From: Prochlorococcus marinus CUG1415
Lineage (GTDB): Bacteria; Cyanobacteriota; Cyanobacteriia; PCC-6307; Cyanobiaceae
Assembly (NCBI RefSeq): GCF_017696015.1
Contig: NZ_JAAORL010000002.1
Span: forward strand, 124,001-188,000
Length of the DNA: 64,000 nucleotides
Reading direction: 5' to 3'
In this document: positions 26,359 through 35,778 of the stretch, in pieces
Numbering within the stretch: position 1 is the stretch's first letter
Layout of the letters: the number at the start of each line of letters is the position of its first letter
Program-made: the position numbers and the translations under genes
The notes under the pieces: generated by a model
Seen by the model: the letters and a program-made list of their open reading frames with translations, nothing else
Told to the model about the DNA's origin: nothing
Database searches by the model: none

Positions 26359-27231
26359 ATGAATATTAAAACTACATCATCTCACAAAAGGCAAGAACCT
26401 GAAATAGGTGTTTTATATATTGTGGGTACACCTATTGGAAATTTAAGTGATATCTCCTTGAGAGCATTAAATATTCTAAGAGATGTATCTTTGATTGCGT
26501 GCGAGGATACTCGACAAACAAAAAAATTAATGAGCAAATATAATTTCACTAATAATTTCATAAGCTTCAATGAGCATAATTCTAGGAATAAAATACCAAG
26601 AATAATTAATGATCTTCATTCAGGGAATTCAGTTGCATTAGTAAGTGATGCTGGCATGCCAAGTATTTGTGATCCTGGAGAAGAACTTATTAACCATGTC
26701 AAAACAAATGGTATAAATATTATTTGCATCCCTGGTCCATGCGCAGCAATAACGGCGATTGCATCAAGTGGGTTTCCATCCTCAAAATTTACTTTTGAAG
26801 GTTTTCTCCCTAAAAAAAAGTCTGAGAGGGAAAAAATCCTAAGAGAAATCAGTCAAAATGATAAGACTACAATTCTATTTGAATCTCCTCATCGCCTTAA
26901 AAAATTATTAAAAGAATTGAAAGATTTTTGCGGTGGTGGTAGAGAAATACAAATATCTCGAGAATTAACAAAAATGTATGAGGAAAATATTAGAAACAAT
27001 ATCAACGAAATAATAGATCATTTTGAAGGGGAAGAAGTACTTGGAGAGATTACTATTGTTATAAGAGGAATAACCAAATTGAAGAAAAATTCTGAATTTG
27101 ATAATTTTAAATTAAAAAAAGAGCTTCACGATTTAATTGCCGCAGGGGTGAGCTTAACGGCAGCTTCAAAATACCTCGCAAAGAAAAACAACCTAACGAA
27201 AAATCTCATCTATAATATGTATCAAAGTTAA
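26359..27231 (+). CDS. rsmI: 16S rRNA (cytidine(1402)-2'-O)-methyltransferase
   Basis: The 290-residue RsmI of the tetrapyrrole-methylase fold has the marks GTPIGNLSDISLRALNIL (residues 23-40), CEDTRQTKKLM, SDAGMPSICDPGEELI and PGPCAAITAIASSGFPS. It methylates the ribose of C1402 in 16S rRNA, stabilising the decoding centre. The N-terminal 16 residues before the core are variable. It is divergent from cysQ by 3 nt, and a small membrane-protein gene follows by 17 nt. Confidence 0.95.
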   Translation: MNIKTTSSHKRQEPEIGVLYIVGTPIGNLSDISLRALNILRDVSLIACEDTRQTKKLMSKYNFTNNFISFNEHNSRNKIPRIINDLHSGNSVALVSDAGMPSICDPGEELINHVKTNGINIICIPGPCAAITAIASSGFPSSKFTFEGFLPKKKSEREKILREISQNDKTTILFESPHRLKKLLKELKDFCGGGREIQISRELTKMYEENIRNNINEIIDHFEGEEVLGEITIVIRGITKLKKNSEFDNFKLKKELHDLIAAGVSLTAASKYLAKKNNLTKNLIYNMYQS

Positions 27232-27248
27232 GAATTTTCTAATAAGAA

Positions 27249-27473
27249 ATGTTATTTATTTTGAAAAAATTTTTATTTATTTTTACATTTAATTTATCTT
27301 TATTTTTAATTCTTTTTCTAGGCATACAAAACAGTAAAACCAAAAAAAAAGTTAATCTAATAATAGGTGAAACAGTTTATTTGCCAATTAGTTTTATAGT
27401 TGGTGGAAGTTTTATAAGTGGTTCTATTACTGGAGGCCTTTTAAATATAAATATGAAAGGCAAAAAAGAATAA
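27249..27473 (+). CDS. LapA/DUF1049-like small membrane protein
   Basis: A 74-residue protein with two membrane segments, about residues 6-26 and 45-66, joined by a Lys-rich loop and ending GGLLNINMKGKKE. The layout FLGIQNSKTKKKVNLIIGE then YLPISFIVGGSFISGSITGG resembles LapA-type proteins, where an FxxQN segment is followed by a conserved second helix. In E. coli LapA partners LapB in lipopolysaccharide assembly; that role is not shown here. It converges on the HTH-protein gene with a 3-nt gap. Confidence 0.6.
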   Translation: MLFILKKFLFIFTFNLSLFLILFLGIQNSKTKKKVNLIIGETVYLPISFIVGGSFISGSITGGLLNINMKGKKE

Positions 27474-27476
27474 AAA

Positions 27477-28139
27477 TTATAATGCTATTAAATTTTCAGC
27501 ACTCACAATTCTTGAAATACCTTTATTAAGAAGGATTGGGGCAACAATCTTGAATACATTAGTGTTAGGCACTTTTATAACTTTCTGGTCTTTATTGCAA
27601 TATCTTTTTGCAATCTTTAAATCTACAAAAACTTCAATCGTTTTTCTTTGCAATTCATCTTGCGAAAGAAATTGCCATTCTGAAAATTCCTTTAATAACT
27701 TTGTTTCCAATTCAATTTTTTTATCTACAACCATATAAACAATTTTTGGGAAATCGAATTCTGAGATGGGAATAGATGACAAATCTTTTTGAGGAACATT
27801 TTCAATTTCAAAGTTTAAAGGGGCAATTTCAATGAATGAATCAATTGGGTTTAATTCTGTTTCTAAAGAGTATTCTTTAACAGAATCTGTTATCGAAAGA
27901 TTTTCCTTTAATGTTTTTTCTTTAGAATCTTTGATAGATAAAAGTTTATGATTTAATTGTTTTTTTGAATATTTATTCAAAAAACTATTATATTTTTCTT
28001 CACCAAGATTTTTCTTTAAATTCCTTGAAATTGTTAATTTAGTAAATTTAAATTTATCTGATAACTCCTCTAAGGTTTTACCGTTAATAAAATCTAGTTT
28101 TATCTCTTCTTTTTGTTTTTCTGAGATTTTTTTAGGCAA
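27477..28139 (-). CDS. Cyanobacterial HTH protein of unknown function
   Basis: The 220-residue protein has an N-terminal helix-turn-helix (about residues 6-45, KEEIKLDFINGKTLEELSDK followed by FKFTKLTISRNLKK) resembling a Trp-repressor or transposase-type homeodomain. The middle is low-complexity and acidic. The C-terminal part (ELETKLLKEFSEWQFLSQDE then KTIEVFVDLKIAKRYCNKDQ) is conserved-looking and ends in a hydrophobic segment. It is probably a cyanobacterial DNA-binding conserved hypothetical. It is the last gene before the sugar genes, from which it diverges. Confidence 0.6.
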   Translation of the reverse strand: MPKKISEKQKEEIKLDFINGKTLEELSDKFKFTKLTISRNLKKNLGEEKYNSFLNKYSKKQLNHKLLSIKDSKEKTLKENLSITDSVKEYSLETELNPIDSFIEIAPLNFEIENVPQKDLSSIPISEFDFPKIVYMVVDKKIELETKLLKEFSEWQFLSQDELQRKTIEVFVDLKIAKRYCNKDQKVIKVPNTNVFKIVAPILLNKGISRIVSAENLIAL

Positions 28140-28236
28140 AATAAAAATTTGTATTTTAAAATTTTACAATACAAGTTAAATATAATATAAATTAAGTATC
28201 TAAAAATTTTTAGATATTAAATTTATTTAAAAGATA

Positions 28237-29700
28237 TTGTCAGATTTGAAAGAAAAAGAAATTAAAGATATTAATGTCACTCCCATAATTCTATCTGGAG
28301 GTAATGGAACTAGGTTGTGGCCAGTCTCAAGAACTGCGTTCCCAAAACAATATCTAAAAATGAATCCAAAAAGTAAATATTCTCTTTTGCAAAATACATA
28401 TCTGAGGCTCAAGGATATCAAAAACTTAGAATCTCCGATAATAGTTTGTAATGAAGAACAAAGATTTATTGTTGCAGAACAAATGAGAGTTCTTAATATA
28501 GATCCTCAGTCAATCATATTAGAACCTTTTGGAAAGAATACAGCTCCCGCCATAGCCATAGCAGCATTGAAAATTTTAAAAGAAAAAAAAGATCGAATTT
28601 TGTTAATATTGCCTGCAGATCACGAGATTAAAAATCCTATTCAATTTAACAAAACTATTAATGATGGGTTAAATTTTGCAATTAAAGGAAGATTGGTAAC
28701 TTTTGGAATTTTGCCAACATATCCTGCTACTGGATATGGATATATAAGGGCATCAGAAGAGATGTCTGAAGATTTAAATTGGAGTTATATAAAAGGTTTT
28801 ATTGAAAAGCCAAGTCAAGATTTAGCAAAAGAGCTGTTAAAAAATAGTCATTACACATGGAATAGTGGCATTTTTTTATTCAAAGCCTCTACTATTGTTG
28901 ATGAATTGAAAAAATATCATCCTAAATTAATTAATATTTGCAAGGAATCTCTTAACGAAAGCGAAAAAGATTTTAATTTTCAAAGATTAAATAGTAAGGT
29001 TTTCAAGAGATGTCCAAATATTTCAATAGACCATGCCGTAATGGAAAAAACTAATCTTGGAACTGTATTGAGATTAGATGTAGGTTGGAATGATTTAGGG
29101 AGTTGGAAATCAATATGGGAAGATACAAGTTTTGATAAGAAAAGAAATAGTATTAAAGGGAAAGTTTTTTTAAAGGATGTAAAAAATACATATATAAGAA
29201 GTGAGAGCAGGTTAGTTGCAGGTTTAGGTCTAGAAAACTTATTTATTATTGAGACTAAAGATGCGATTTTAGTAGCCAATAAAAACTCTATTAATTCAGT
29301 AAAAGAATTAGTAGAAGAATTAAGACGGAATAATATGAATGAGACGAAAATTAATCAAAAAACATATCGACCTTGGGGAAACTTTGAGAACTTGATTAAT
29401 GAAACAAATTGGCAAGTTAAAAAGCTAGAAATAAAACCTAAGGAAAGTATTTCTCTACAAAAGCATAATTTTAGATCTGAAAATTGGGTTGTTGTAGAAG
29501 GTCAAGCAAAAGTTGAAATAAATGGAGTAATATCTTTTTTAAAAAAGAACGAAGGTATTTTTATTCCACTTGGTTCAAAACACAGATTATCTAATCCTGG
29601 AGAAAATATCTTGAAAATAATAGAGGTTCAGACTGGAAGTTATCTAGGGGAAGATGATATTATTAGATTTGAAGATAAATACAAAAGAGGTAATAATTAA
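28237..29700 (+). CDS. manC: Mannose-1-phosphate guanylyltransferase / mannose-6-phosphate isomerase
   Basis: The 487-residue bifunctional type II protein has the nucleotidyltransferase signature GGNGTRLWPVSR at residues 21-32 and Lys37 in FPKQYL. FIEKPSQDLAKELL lies further on, and a C-terminal cupin isomerase domain (about 365-485) carries RPWGNFENL and SLQKHNFRSENWVVVEG. It makes mannose-6-P from fructose-6-P and GDP-mannose from mannose-1-P, feeding gmd and fcl directly downstream (53-nt gap). The start is TTG; no better codon precedes the motif in frame. Confidence 0.95.
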   Translation: MSDLKEKEIKDINVTPIILSGGNGTRLWPVSRTAFPKQYLKMNPKSKYSLLQNTYLRLKDIKNLESPIIVCNEEQRFIVAEQMRVLNIDPQSIILEPFGKNTAPAIAIAALKILKEKKDRILLILPADHEIKNPIQFNKTINDGLNFAIKGRLVTFGILPTYPATGYGYIRASEEMSEDLNWSYIKGFIEKPSQDLAKELLKNSHYTWNSGIFLFKASTIVDELKKYHPKLINICKESLNESEKDFNFQRLNSKVFKRCPNISIDHAVMEKTNLGTVLRLDVGWNDLGSWKSIWEDTSFDKKRNSIKGKVFLKDVKNTYIRSESRLVAGLGLENLFIIETKDAILVANKNSINSVKELVEELRRNNMNETKINQKTYRPWGNFENLINETNWQVKKLEIKPKESISLQKHNFRSENWVVVEGQAKVEINGVISFLKKNEGIFIPLGSKHRLSNPGENILKIIEVQTGSYLGEDDIIRFEDKYKRGNN

Positions 29701-29753
29701 ATATTTCTATAAATTAATTACCTTTAAAAGGTTGTCAAATTAACTCCAAAATA

Positions 29754-30893
29754 ATGGGCACAAGAAAAAAAGCTTTAATTACTGGTATTACGGGCCAAGA
29801 TGGGAGTTACTTAACAGAATTCTTACTTGAAAAAGGTTACGAGGTCCATGGGATTAAAAGAAGATCAAGTAATTTTAATACGCAAAGAATTGATCACCTT
29901 TATGAAGATCCCCACAAAAAAGATCTAAGTTTAATTCTTCATTATGGAGATCTGACTGATAGTTCTAATATTATAAGAACTATAGAGAAAATAAAACCTC
30001 ACGAAATTTATAATTTGGGAGCACAAAGTCACGTTGCAGTAAGCTTTGAATCTCCTGAATATACTGCCAACTGTGATGCACTAGGTGCTCTTAGAATACT
30101 TGATGCTATAAGACTTTTAAATTTGCACAATAAAACAAAAGTTTACCAGGCAAGTACTAGTGAACTTTATGGTAATTCAACAGATGTTCCTCAAAATGAA
30201 CTAACTTCTTTTAAGCCAAGAAGTCCATATGCAATAGCGAAATTATATGCTTACTGGATAACAATAAACTATAGAGAAGCTTATGGAATTTACGCTTGTA
30301 ATGGAATTCTATTTAACCATGAATCTAAAAGAAGGGGAGAAACATTTGTCACCAGGAAAATTACAAGAGGATTGACAAGAATTAATCTAGATCTAGATAA
30401 TTGTCTTTATTTAGGAAATCTTGATGCAGAAAGGGATTGGGGCCATGCAAAAGATTATGTTGAGATGCAGTGGATGATGTTACAGCAAAAGGAGCCAAAA
30501 GATTATGTAATTTCTACAGGAAGAACAGTATCAGTAAGAAAGTTTATAGAAATAAGTGCATTAAAATTAGGGTGGAATCTTACAAAAGATGGTCCTGGAA
30601 TTATATGGGAGGGGAAAGGTATTGATGAAGTTGGTAAAAGAGCCGATAATAAAAAAATAGTTATTAGAGTTGACCCCAAATATTTCAGGCCAGCTGAAGT
30701 AAATAAACTTTTAGGAGATTCATCAAAAGCACGAAGAGACCTTGGTTGGGAACCTAAAATTAAACTTGAAAATATTATTACTGAAATGATTGAGAATGAT
30801 CATACTGAAGCAAGAAAAGAACTTTACCTTAAACAAAAAGGGTTTTCTTTCTCAAATTCAATAGAAACAGTTCCCAGAATTATGAATGAATAA
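29754..30893 (+). CDS. gmd: GDP-mannose 4,6-dehydratase
   Basis: This 379-residue short-chain dehydrogenase/reductase has the NADP site [15 protein letters not shown] from residue 11. The Tyr159-x3-Lys163 pair is in [12 protein letters not shown], and [19 protein letters not shown] is diagnostic for Gmd. It turns GDP-mannose into GDP-4-keto-6-deoxymannose, the branch point to fucose, perosamine and related sugars. It is part of the manC-gmd-fcl unit. Confidence 0.97.
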   Translation: MGTRKKALITGITGQDGSYLTEFLLEKGYEVHGIKRRSSNFNTQRIDHLYEDPHKKDLSLILHYGDLTDSSNIIRTIEKIKPHEIYNLGAQSHVAVSFESPEYTANCDALGALRILDAIRLLNLHNKTKVYQASTSELYGNSTDVPQNELTSFKPRSPYAIAKLYAYWITINYREAYGIYACNGILFNHESKRRGETFVTRKITRGLTRINLDLDNCLYLGNLDAERDWGHAKDYVEMQWMMLQQKEPKDYVISTGRTVSVRKFIEISALKLGWNLTKDGPGIIWEGKGIDEVGKRADNKKIVIRVDPKYFRPAEVNKLLGDSSKARRDLGWEPKIKLENIITEMIENDHTEARKELYLKQKGFSFSNSIETVPRIMNE

Positions 30894-30907
30894 TAAATAT
30901 TTATTTA

Positions 30908-31936
30908 ATGTTCGTACTTAATGAAAATTCTAAAATTTATGTGGCAGGTTCAACTGGAATGGTTGGCAGTGCAATTTGCCGTCTTTTGAATAGATATGGA
31001 ATTAATTCAAAAAATAAAAATCTTTTAGTAACTTCAAGAAAAGAACTTGATTTAACAAATACTTTTAAAGTTAATGAATGGTTCTCTCAATATAAACCTG
31101 ACATCGTAATCATAGCTGCTGCAAAAGTTGGTGGAATTTTAGTAAATAATAATCAACCTGTTCAATTCTTATTAGAAAATTTAAGAATTCAGAATAACTT
31201 AATAGAAGCATCATATAAATTTGGGGTAAAAAGATTGTTATTTCTTGGGAGCAGTTGTATATATCCAAAGTTTGCTAAACAACCTATTAAAGAAGAATAT
31301 TTATTAAGTGATTCCTTAGAAGAAACTAATCAGTGGTATGCAATTGCAAAAATTGCAGGAATAAAACTTTGCGATGCATATAGGCAGCAATATAATTTTG
31401 ATGCGATTTCTTTAATGCCCACAAATTTATATGGACCAAAAGATAATTTCGATATAGATAGTAGTCATGTTATGGCTTCTCTAATTAGAAAATTTTTCGA
31501 AGCAAAATTTCATAAACATGAAAAAGTTTTATGTTGGGGCACGGGAGAGCCTTTAAGAGAATTCTTGTACGTTGAAGATTTTGCAGAGGCCTGTATTTTT
31601 ACTTTAAAGAACTGGTTCCCTAGACAAAAAAACTCTCCTAAAGAAATGAATGGAAAATCACTTACAAGATTAAATATTGGAAGTAATTTTGAAATCACAA
31701 TTAAAGAACTTGCAGAAAAGATATCTAACATTATTGGATATGAAGGTCAAATTATCTGGGATGAGACAAAACCTAATGGAACCCCTAGAAAAAAACTTGA
31801 TATTTCACATATTGAGAGTCTTGGTTGGAGTCCAAAAACAGACTTAGACTCTGGCATAAAAAAAAGTTTAGATTATTATCAAAAAATATTTTTTGATAAT
31901 AATCAATTTGAAAATCCCAAAAAACACTTTCAATAA
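30908..31936 (+). CDS. fcl: GDP-L-fucose synthase
   Basis: The 342-residue epimerase/reductase has the cofactor motif AGSTGMVGSAI (residues 13-23), the catalytic Tyr144-x3-Lys148 in NQWYAIAKIAG and LGSSCIYPKFAKQPI, typical of Fcl/WcaG. It finishes GDP-L-fucose from the Gmd product. It is 14 nt after gmd and clearly in the same transcript. About 120 nt without a recognised gene separate it from the tRNA. Confidence 0.96.
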   Translation: MFVLNENSKIYVAGSTGMVGSAICRLLNRYGINSKNKNLLVTSRKELDLTNTFKVNEWFSQYKPDIVIIAAAKVGGILVNNNQPVQFLLENLRIQNNLIEASYKFGVKRLLFLGSSCIYPKFAKQPIKEEYLLSDSLEETNQWYAIAKIAGIKLCDAYRQQYNFDAISLMPTNLYGPKDNFDIDSSHVMASLIRKFFEAKFHKHEKVLCWGTGEPLREFLYVEDFAEACIFTLKNWFPRQKNSPKEMNGKSLTRLNIGSNFEITIKELAEKISNIIGYEGQIIWDETKPNGTPRKKLDISHIESLGWSPKTDLDSGIKKSLDYYQKIFFDNNQFENPKKHFQ

Positions 31937-32056
31937 TGTTAAATTTTTTATAACCAAATATTTCTTTAAATAACAGCCATCCTCTCAGAATATATAATTG
32001 AAGTAAGGATTGGAATTTGTAATTCCATGATCAAATTAAAAAGCATTTAATACTTT

Positions 32057-32130
<74 letters not shown>

Positions 32131-32161
32131 TTTCAATTAAAATAAAAACAAAAAATTCTTA

Positions 32162-33214
32162 CTAGTATCCATTAGGATTTTTACTCTGCCAATTCCATCC
32201 ATCTTTGCATATATCAATAATTGTTTTTTTTGGTTCCCATTTAAGAATATCTTTAGCTAACTCAATATCAGCGGACAAAACTGCAACATCTCCTTTCCTT
32301 CTATCACAATATTTAATCGGAATTTGACATTTATTAACTTTTTCAAAAGTTCTTATAAGATTTAAAATACTAGTTCTTTGACCTGAGCCAATATTGATAG
32401 AAATGAATAATTTTTTTTTATTTTTCAAATACTCCATGGCCAATAAATGAGCCTCTGCCAAATCTGTTACGTGTACAAAATCTCTTTCAGCAGTTCCATC
32501 TTTAGTTCCCCAATCTCTGCCAAAAATTTTTATAAAGTCTAATTTACCAACTGCAACCTTTGTAATCAAAGGGAAAAGATTAGAGGATTTATCTAGTGGA
32601 CTTTCTCCAAAATTTCCAGAATAATGTGCTCCCGCTGGGTTGAAATACCTTAAGTTAATAATATTCCATGGATATGAAGATCCTTCATATAAATTATGTA
32701 ATATTTTTTCTATAGTAAATTTAGTTAATCCATAAGGGTTTAAAGGATACTTTTTAGAATCTTCATTAAATTTTTGAGTATTTCTTGCATCATATATTGC
32801 GGCACTACTACTAAAAACAATATTTCTACAGTTAAACTTTTCCATAACTTTAAACAAATTTATTGATCCAAGTACATTGTTATCCCAATATTCAATTGAT
32901 CTTAAAATAGACTTATTCATATCCTTAAGACCTGCCAAATGTATAACAAAATCTATACGAATATTTTTTCTTTCCAGAGTTTCAAAAATTTCTATTAATT
33001 CATAAAAATTCCTTAAATCAGAATTTATAAAAATTAGTTTTTTTTCGATTTGACTTATCTTATCTTCAAAAAAATTTTTTATCCTGAGTAAACATTTAGA
33101 TGTACTATTTGCTTCGTTATCTATTACAACTAACTTATAATTATTCTCCAATAAAGTAATACATATGTGAGAGCCAACAAAGCCTGATCCGCCGGTAATT
33201 AAAATATGAGACAT
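32162..33214 (-). CDS. galE: UDP-glucose 4-epimerase
   Basis: The 350-residue SDR enzyme has GGSGFVG (residues 8-14), the Ser in SSSAAIYD (135-142) and Tyr161-x3-Lys165 in NPYGLTKF. The FVHVTDLAEAHLLAMEYL block and C-terminal WQSKNPNGY end match GalE. It interconverts UDP-glucose and UDP-galactose (or the GlcNAc forms) for the island's glycan. It points toward the tRNA, opposite to most island genes on its right. Confidence 0.93.
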   Translation of the reverse strand: MSHILITGGSGFVGSHICITLLENNYKLVVIDNEANSTSKCLLRIKNFFEDKISQIEKKLIFINSDLRNFYELIEIFETLERKNIRIDFVIHLAGLKDMNKSILRSIEYWDNNVLGSINLFKVMEKFNCRNIVFSSSAAIYDARNTQKFNEDSKKYPLNPYGLTKFTIEKILHNLYEGSSYPWNIINLRYFNPAGAHYSGNFGESPLDKSSNLFPLITKVAVGKLDFIKIFGRDWGTKDGTAERDFVHVTDLAEAHLLAMEYLKNKKKLFISINIGSGQRTSILNLIRTFEKVNKCQIPIKYCDRRKGDVAVLSADIELAKDILKWEPKKTIIDICKDGWNWQSKNPNGY

Positions 33215-33473
33215 GTGATCTTTGGATAGTACTATTTTATTCTAAAAATGTTTAAGATTTCAATTTTAACGATTTAAGTGGGAACTATTCTATATGAATA
33301 CAAAAGATTTTAGTTATTCGACTCAAAAAGTTTATATCCTAAAATTATATCTATTTTAAAAACATAATTTTTTTACATAAACTATTTTTTCCTCCTATAT
33401 TTTCTTAAAGTATTATAATTGGCGCAATAAAAATATAATGATAAGATAGATCAAAAATAATTCAGCTTATATA

Positions 33474-34772
33474 TTGAACAAAATATCTCCAAGAATTAGC
33501 ATTTTTTTATCAAGACATAAATTCATCAATAAAGGACATTATCTATTTTTAATCGGATTAATTTTTTTACCTTCAGCACTCCCTATCAGCGCAATCTTTC
33601 TATTTACAGCTTTAATAATTTCTTTAAGATCTAGCTTCAGAGAATTTAATTTAAATAAAATAAATTTTCTTTTAATTATAGTTATTATATTAATGTTAAT
33701 TAGTAATTTTCGTTATCTATTTTCTAGTCCAGCAGTTTTCGTTCAAGAAGATAATAGTTCGATATGGATAGACCTATTCAATTGGATTCCATTATTTTTT
33801 TGTTATTGGGGTTTTCAATCATATTTAAAAACCGAAAAAAATAGAGAATTAGTTGCCAAAGCATTGATAATAAGTTCTTTGCCCGTCATAGCTAGTTGCA
33901 TTGGACAAGTATGGTTTGATTGGTACGGACCTTTTACCACTCTAAATGGACTTATTGTTTGGTTCAATAAATCTGCAATAGCAAACGGTATTACAGGTCT
34001 TTTTAGTAACCCCAATTATGCTGGATTCTGGTTGGCGAGTATATGGCCTTTTGCTGTATTTAGTTTATCTGAAAGAAAAAAAAATATATTTTTAATATTA
34101 AATTTGTCCTTAATAACATATTTTTTAATTTTAACTAATTCCAGAAATGCAATTTTAGGAATTTTGTTTTCAACAATTTTATTAGTTGGAATAAAAGTTT
34201 TTTTAATAATCGCGTTATTTCTAATAATATTTTTAATTTCATTATTAAGTTTAAATAATTTTGTCGGATTAGAAGAAGAAATATTAAATAATTTCATTCC
34301 TTATAGACATATCAAAAGATTTACAAATTTTGCTTTTCTCAGCAATCGTATTCCAGTAAGACTTGATGTATTTTATAGAGCTATAAATTTTATAAAGTTA
34401 CGTCCGATTTGGGGTTGGGGGGCATCTATATTTCCAATAATTTACTTATCATCTGGTGGTGACATTGATATTCAACATACACATAATATAAACCTTGAAC
34501 TAGCCTTTAATTACGGCATACCAGTTTCTTTATTATTGACATATTTTATATCCAATATATTAGTAAGATCTTTTAAATTAATTTTCTTCGACAAAAAATA
34601 TAATTCAATAATAAACAAATCATGGTACTCTTCAACTCTAATAGTTATTCTTTATAACTTGACTGATGTAACTTATTATGATGGCAAATTTAGTTTATTA
34701 AGTTGGATATTACTAGCTGGTCTGCAATCTATAATAAAGTCTTGTGAAAATAATTTAATTTGCGAAATATGA
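33474..34772 (+). CDS. O-antigen ligase/polymerase-family membrane protein (Wzy_C)
   Basis: This 432-residue protein has about 11 hydrophobic helices. The large periplasmic loop region carries IWGWGASIFPIIYLSSGGDI and then the HTHNINLELAFNYGIP motif of the Wzy_C family, shared by WaaL ligases and some Wzy polymerases. Sequence alone cannot separate ligase from polymerase. The start is TTG in a 259-nt AT-rich divergent gap with galE. A second such protein lies at 51480. Confidence 0.85.
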   Translation: MNKISPRISIFLSRHKFINKGHYLFLIGLIFLPSALPISAIFLFTALIISLRSSFREFNLNKINFLLIIVIILMLISNFRYLFSSPAVFVQEDNSSIWIDLFNWIPLFFCYWGFQSYLKTEKNRELVAKALIISSLPVIASCIGQVWFDWYGPFTTLNGLIVWFNKSAIANGITGLFSNPNYAGFWLASIWPFAVFSLSERKKNIFLILNLSLITYFLILTNSRNAILGILFSTILLVGIKVFLIIALFLIIFLISLLSLNNFVGLEEEILNNFIPYRHIKRFTNFAFLSNRIPVRLDVFYRAINFIKLRPIWGWGASIFPIIYLSSGGDIDIQHTHNINLELAFNYGIPVSLLLTYFISNILVRSFKLIFFDKKYNSIINKSWYSSTLIVILYNLTDVTYYDGKFSLLSWILLAGLQSIIKSCENNLICEI

Positions 34773-34843
34773 TTTTAATAAATAAATAATTTTTAAAAAA
34801 TAAGATATATTTAAACTAATACTATGAAATTAGTTTATAGATT

Positions 34844-35773
34844 TTGAAAAACTTAGTTACTGGAGGTGCAGGTTTCTTAGGTATTAACCTAATAAAAAAA
34901 TTAATCGAAAAAGGAGAAGAAGTAATCTGTTTAGATAATTTATCAACAAGTACAGAACAAAATATCTCTGGTTTTATTTATAATCGCAATTTTAAATTTA
35001 TCAAACAAAATGTCATAACTCCTTTGGATATAAAAATTGATAGGATTTGGCATTTAGCTTGTCCTGCTTCTCCCCTTCATTACTTAAAGGATCCTATAGA
35101 GACATCAAAAATAATTTTTCATGGGACTTATAATTTACTCAATTTAGCCCAAAAACAAAATGCTAAGTTCCTATTTGCAAGTAGTAGTGAAATTTATGGA
35201 GAATCAACTAAACTTCCACAATTAGAATCAGATATTGGGAAAGTTAATCCCACAGGTAAAAGAAGTTGTTATAGAGAAGGTAAACGTTTAGCTGAATCTC
35301 TTTGTTGTGACTTTTATAGAACTTTTCAAACAGACATTAGAATAGCTAGGATATTCAATACTTATGGGCCTTATATGCTTAAAAATGATGGCAGGGTGAT
35401 AAGTAATTTTATAGATCAAGCGATAAATAATGAACCAATCACTATAAATGGTAATGGATTACAGACACGTTCATTTTGTTTCGTTGACGATCTAATAAAA
35501 GGCTTAATTAAACTAATGGATTCAACTTACAAAAAACCAATAAACCTAGGAAACAATGAAGAAATTACAATTTTTAGTTTAGCTGATAAAATTAAGAATA
35601 AAATAAATTCAAATTCTGTTTTAATTAATAATCCAATATCAGAAGATGATCTTATGAAACGAAATCCAAATATTCAACTTGCAAAGAATTTACTCGCATG
35701 GGAACCTAAAGTTAGTCTAGAGGAAGGTTTAGATATTACAATTGAGTATTTTAAGAGAATAAAGGAAAACTAA
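34844..35773 (+). CDS. NAD-dependent epimerase/dehydratase, UDP-xylose-synthase-like
   Basis: This 309-residue SDR has GGAGFLG (7-13), SSSEIYGE and Tyr143-x3-Lys147 in SCYREGKRLAE. ARIFNTYGPYMLKNDGRVIS and GNGLQTRSFCFVDDLIKG match UDP-glucuronate decarboxylase (UXS) best. UXS makes UDP-xylose from UDP-glucuronate, and ugd, which supplies that substrate, follows 5 nt downstream, strengthening the call. The start is TTG. Confidence 0.85.
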   Translation: MKNLVTGGAGFLGINLIKKLIEKGEEVICLDNLSTSTEQNISGFIYNRNFKFIKQNVITPLDIKIDRIWHLACPASPLHYLKDPIETSKIIFHGTYNLLNLAQKQNAKFLFASSSEIYGESTKLPQLESDIGKVNPTGKRSCYREGKRLAESLCCDFYRTFQTDIRIARIFNTYGPYMLKNDGRVISNFIDQAINNEPITINGNGLQTRSFCFVDDLIKGLIKLMDSTYKKPINLGNNEEITIFSLADKIKNKINSNSVLINNPISEDDLMKRNPNIQLAKNLLAWEPKVSLEEGLDITIEYFKRIKEN

Positions 35774-35778
35774 AATCA

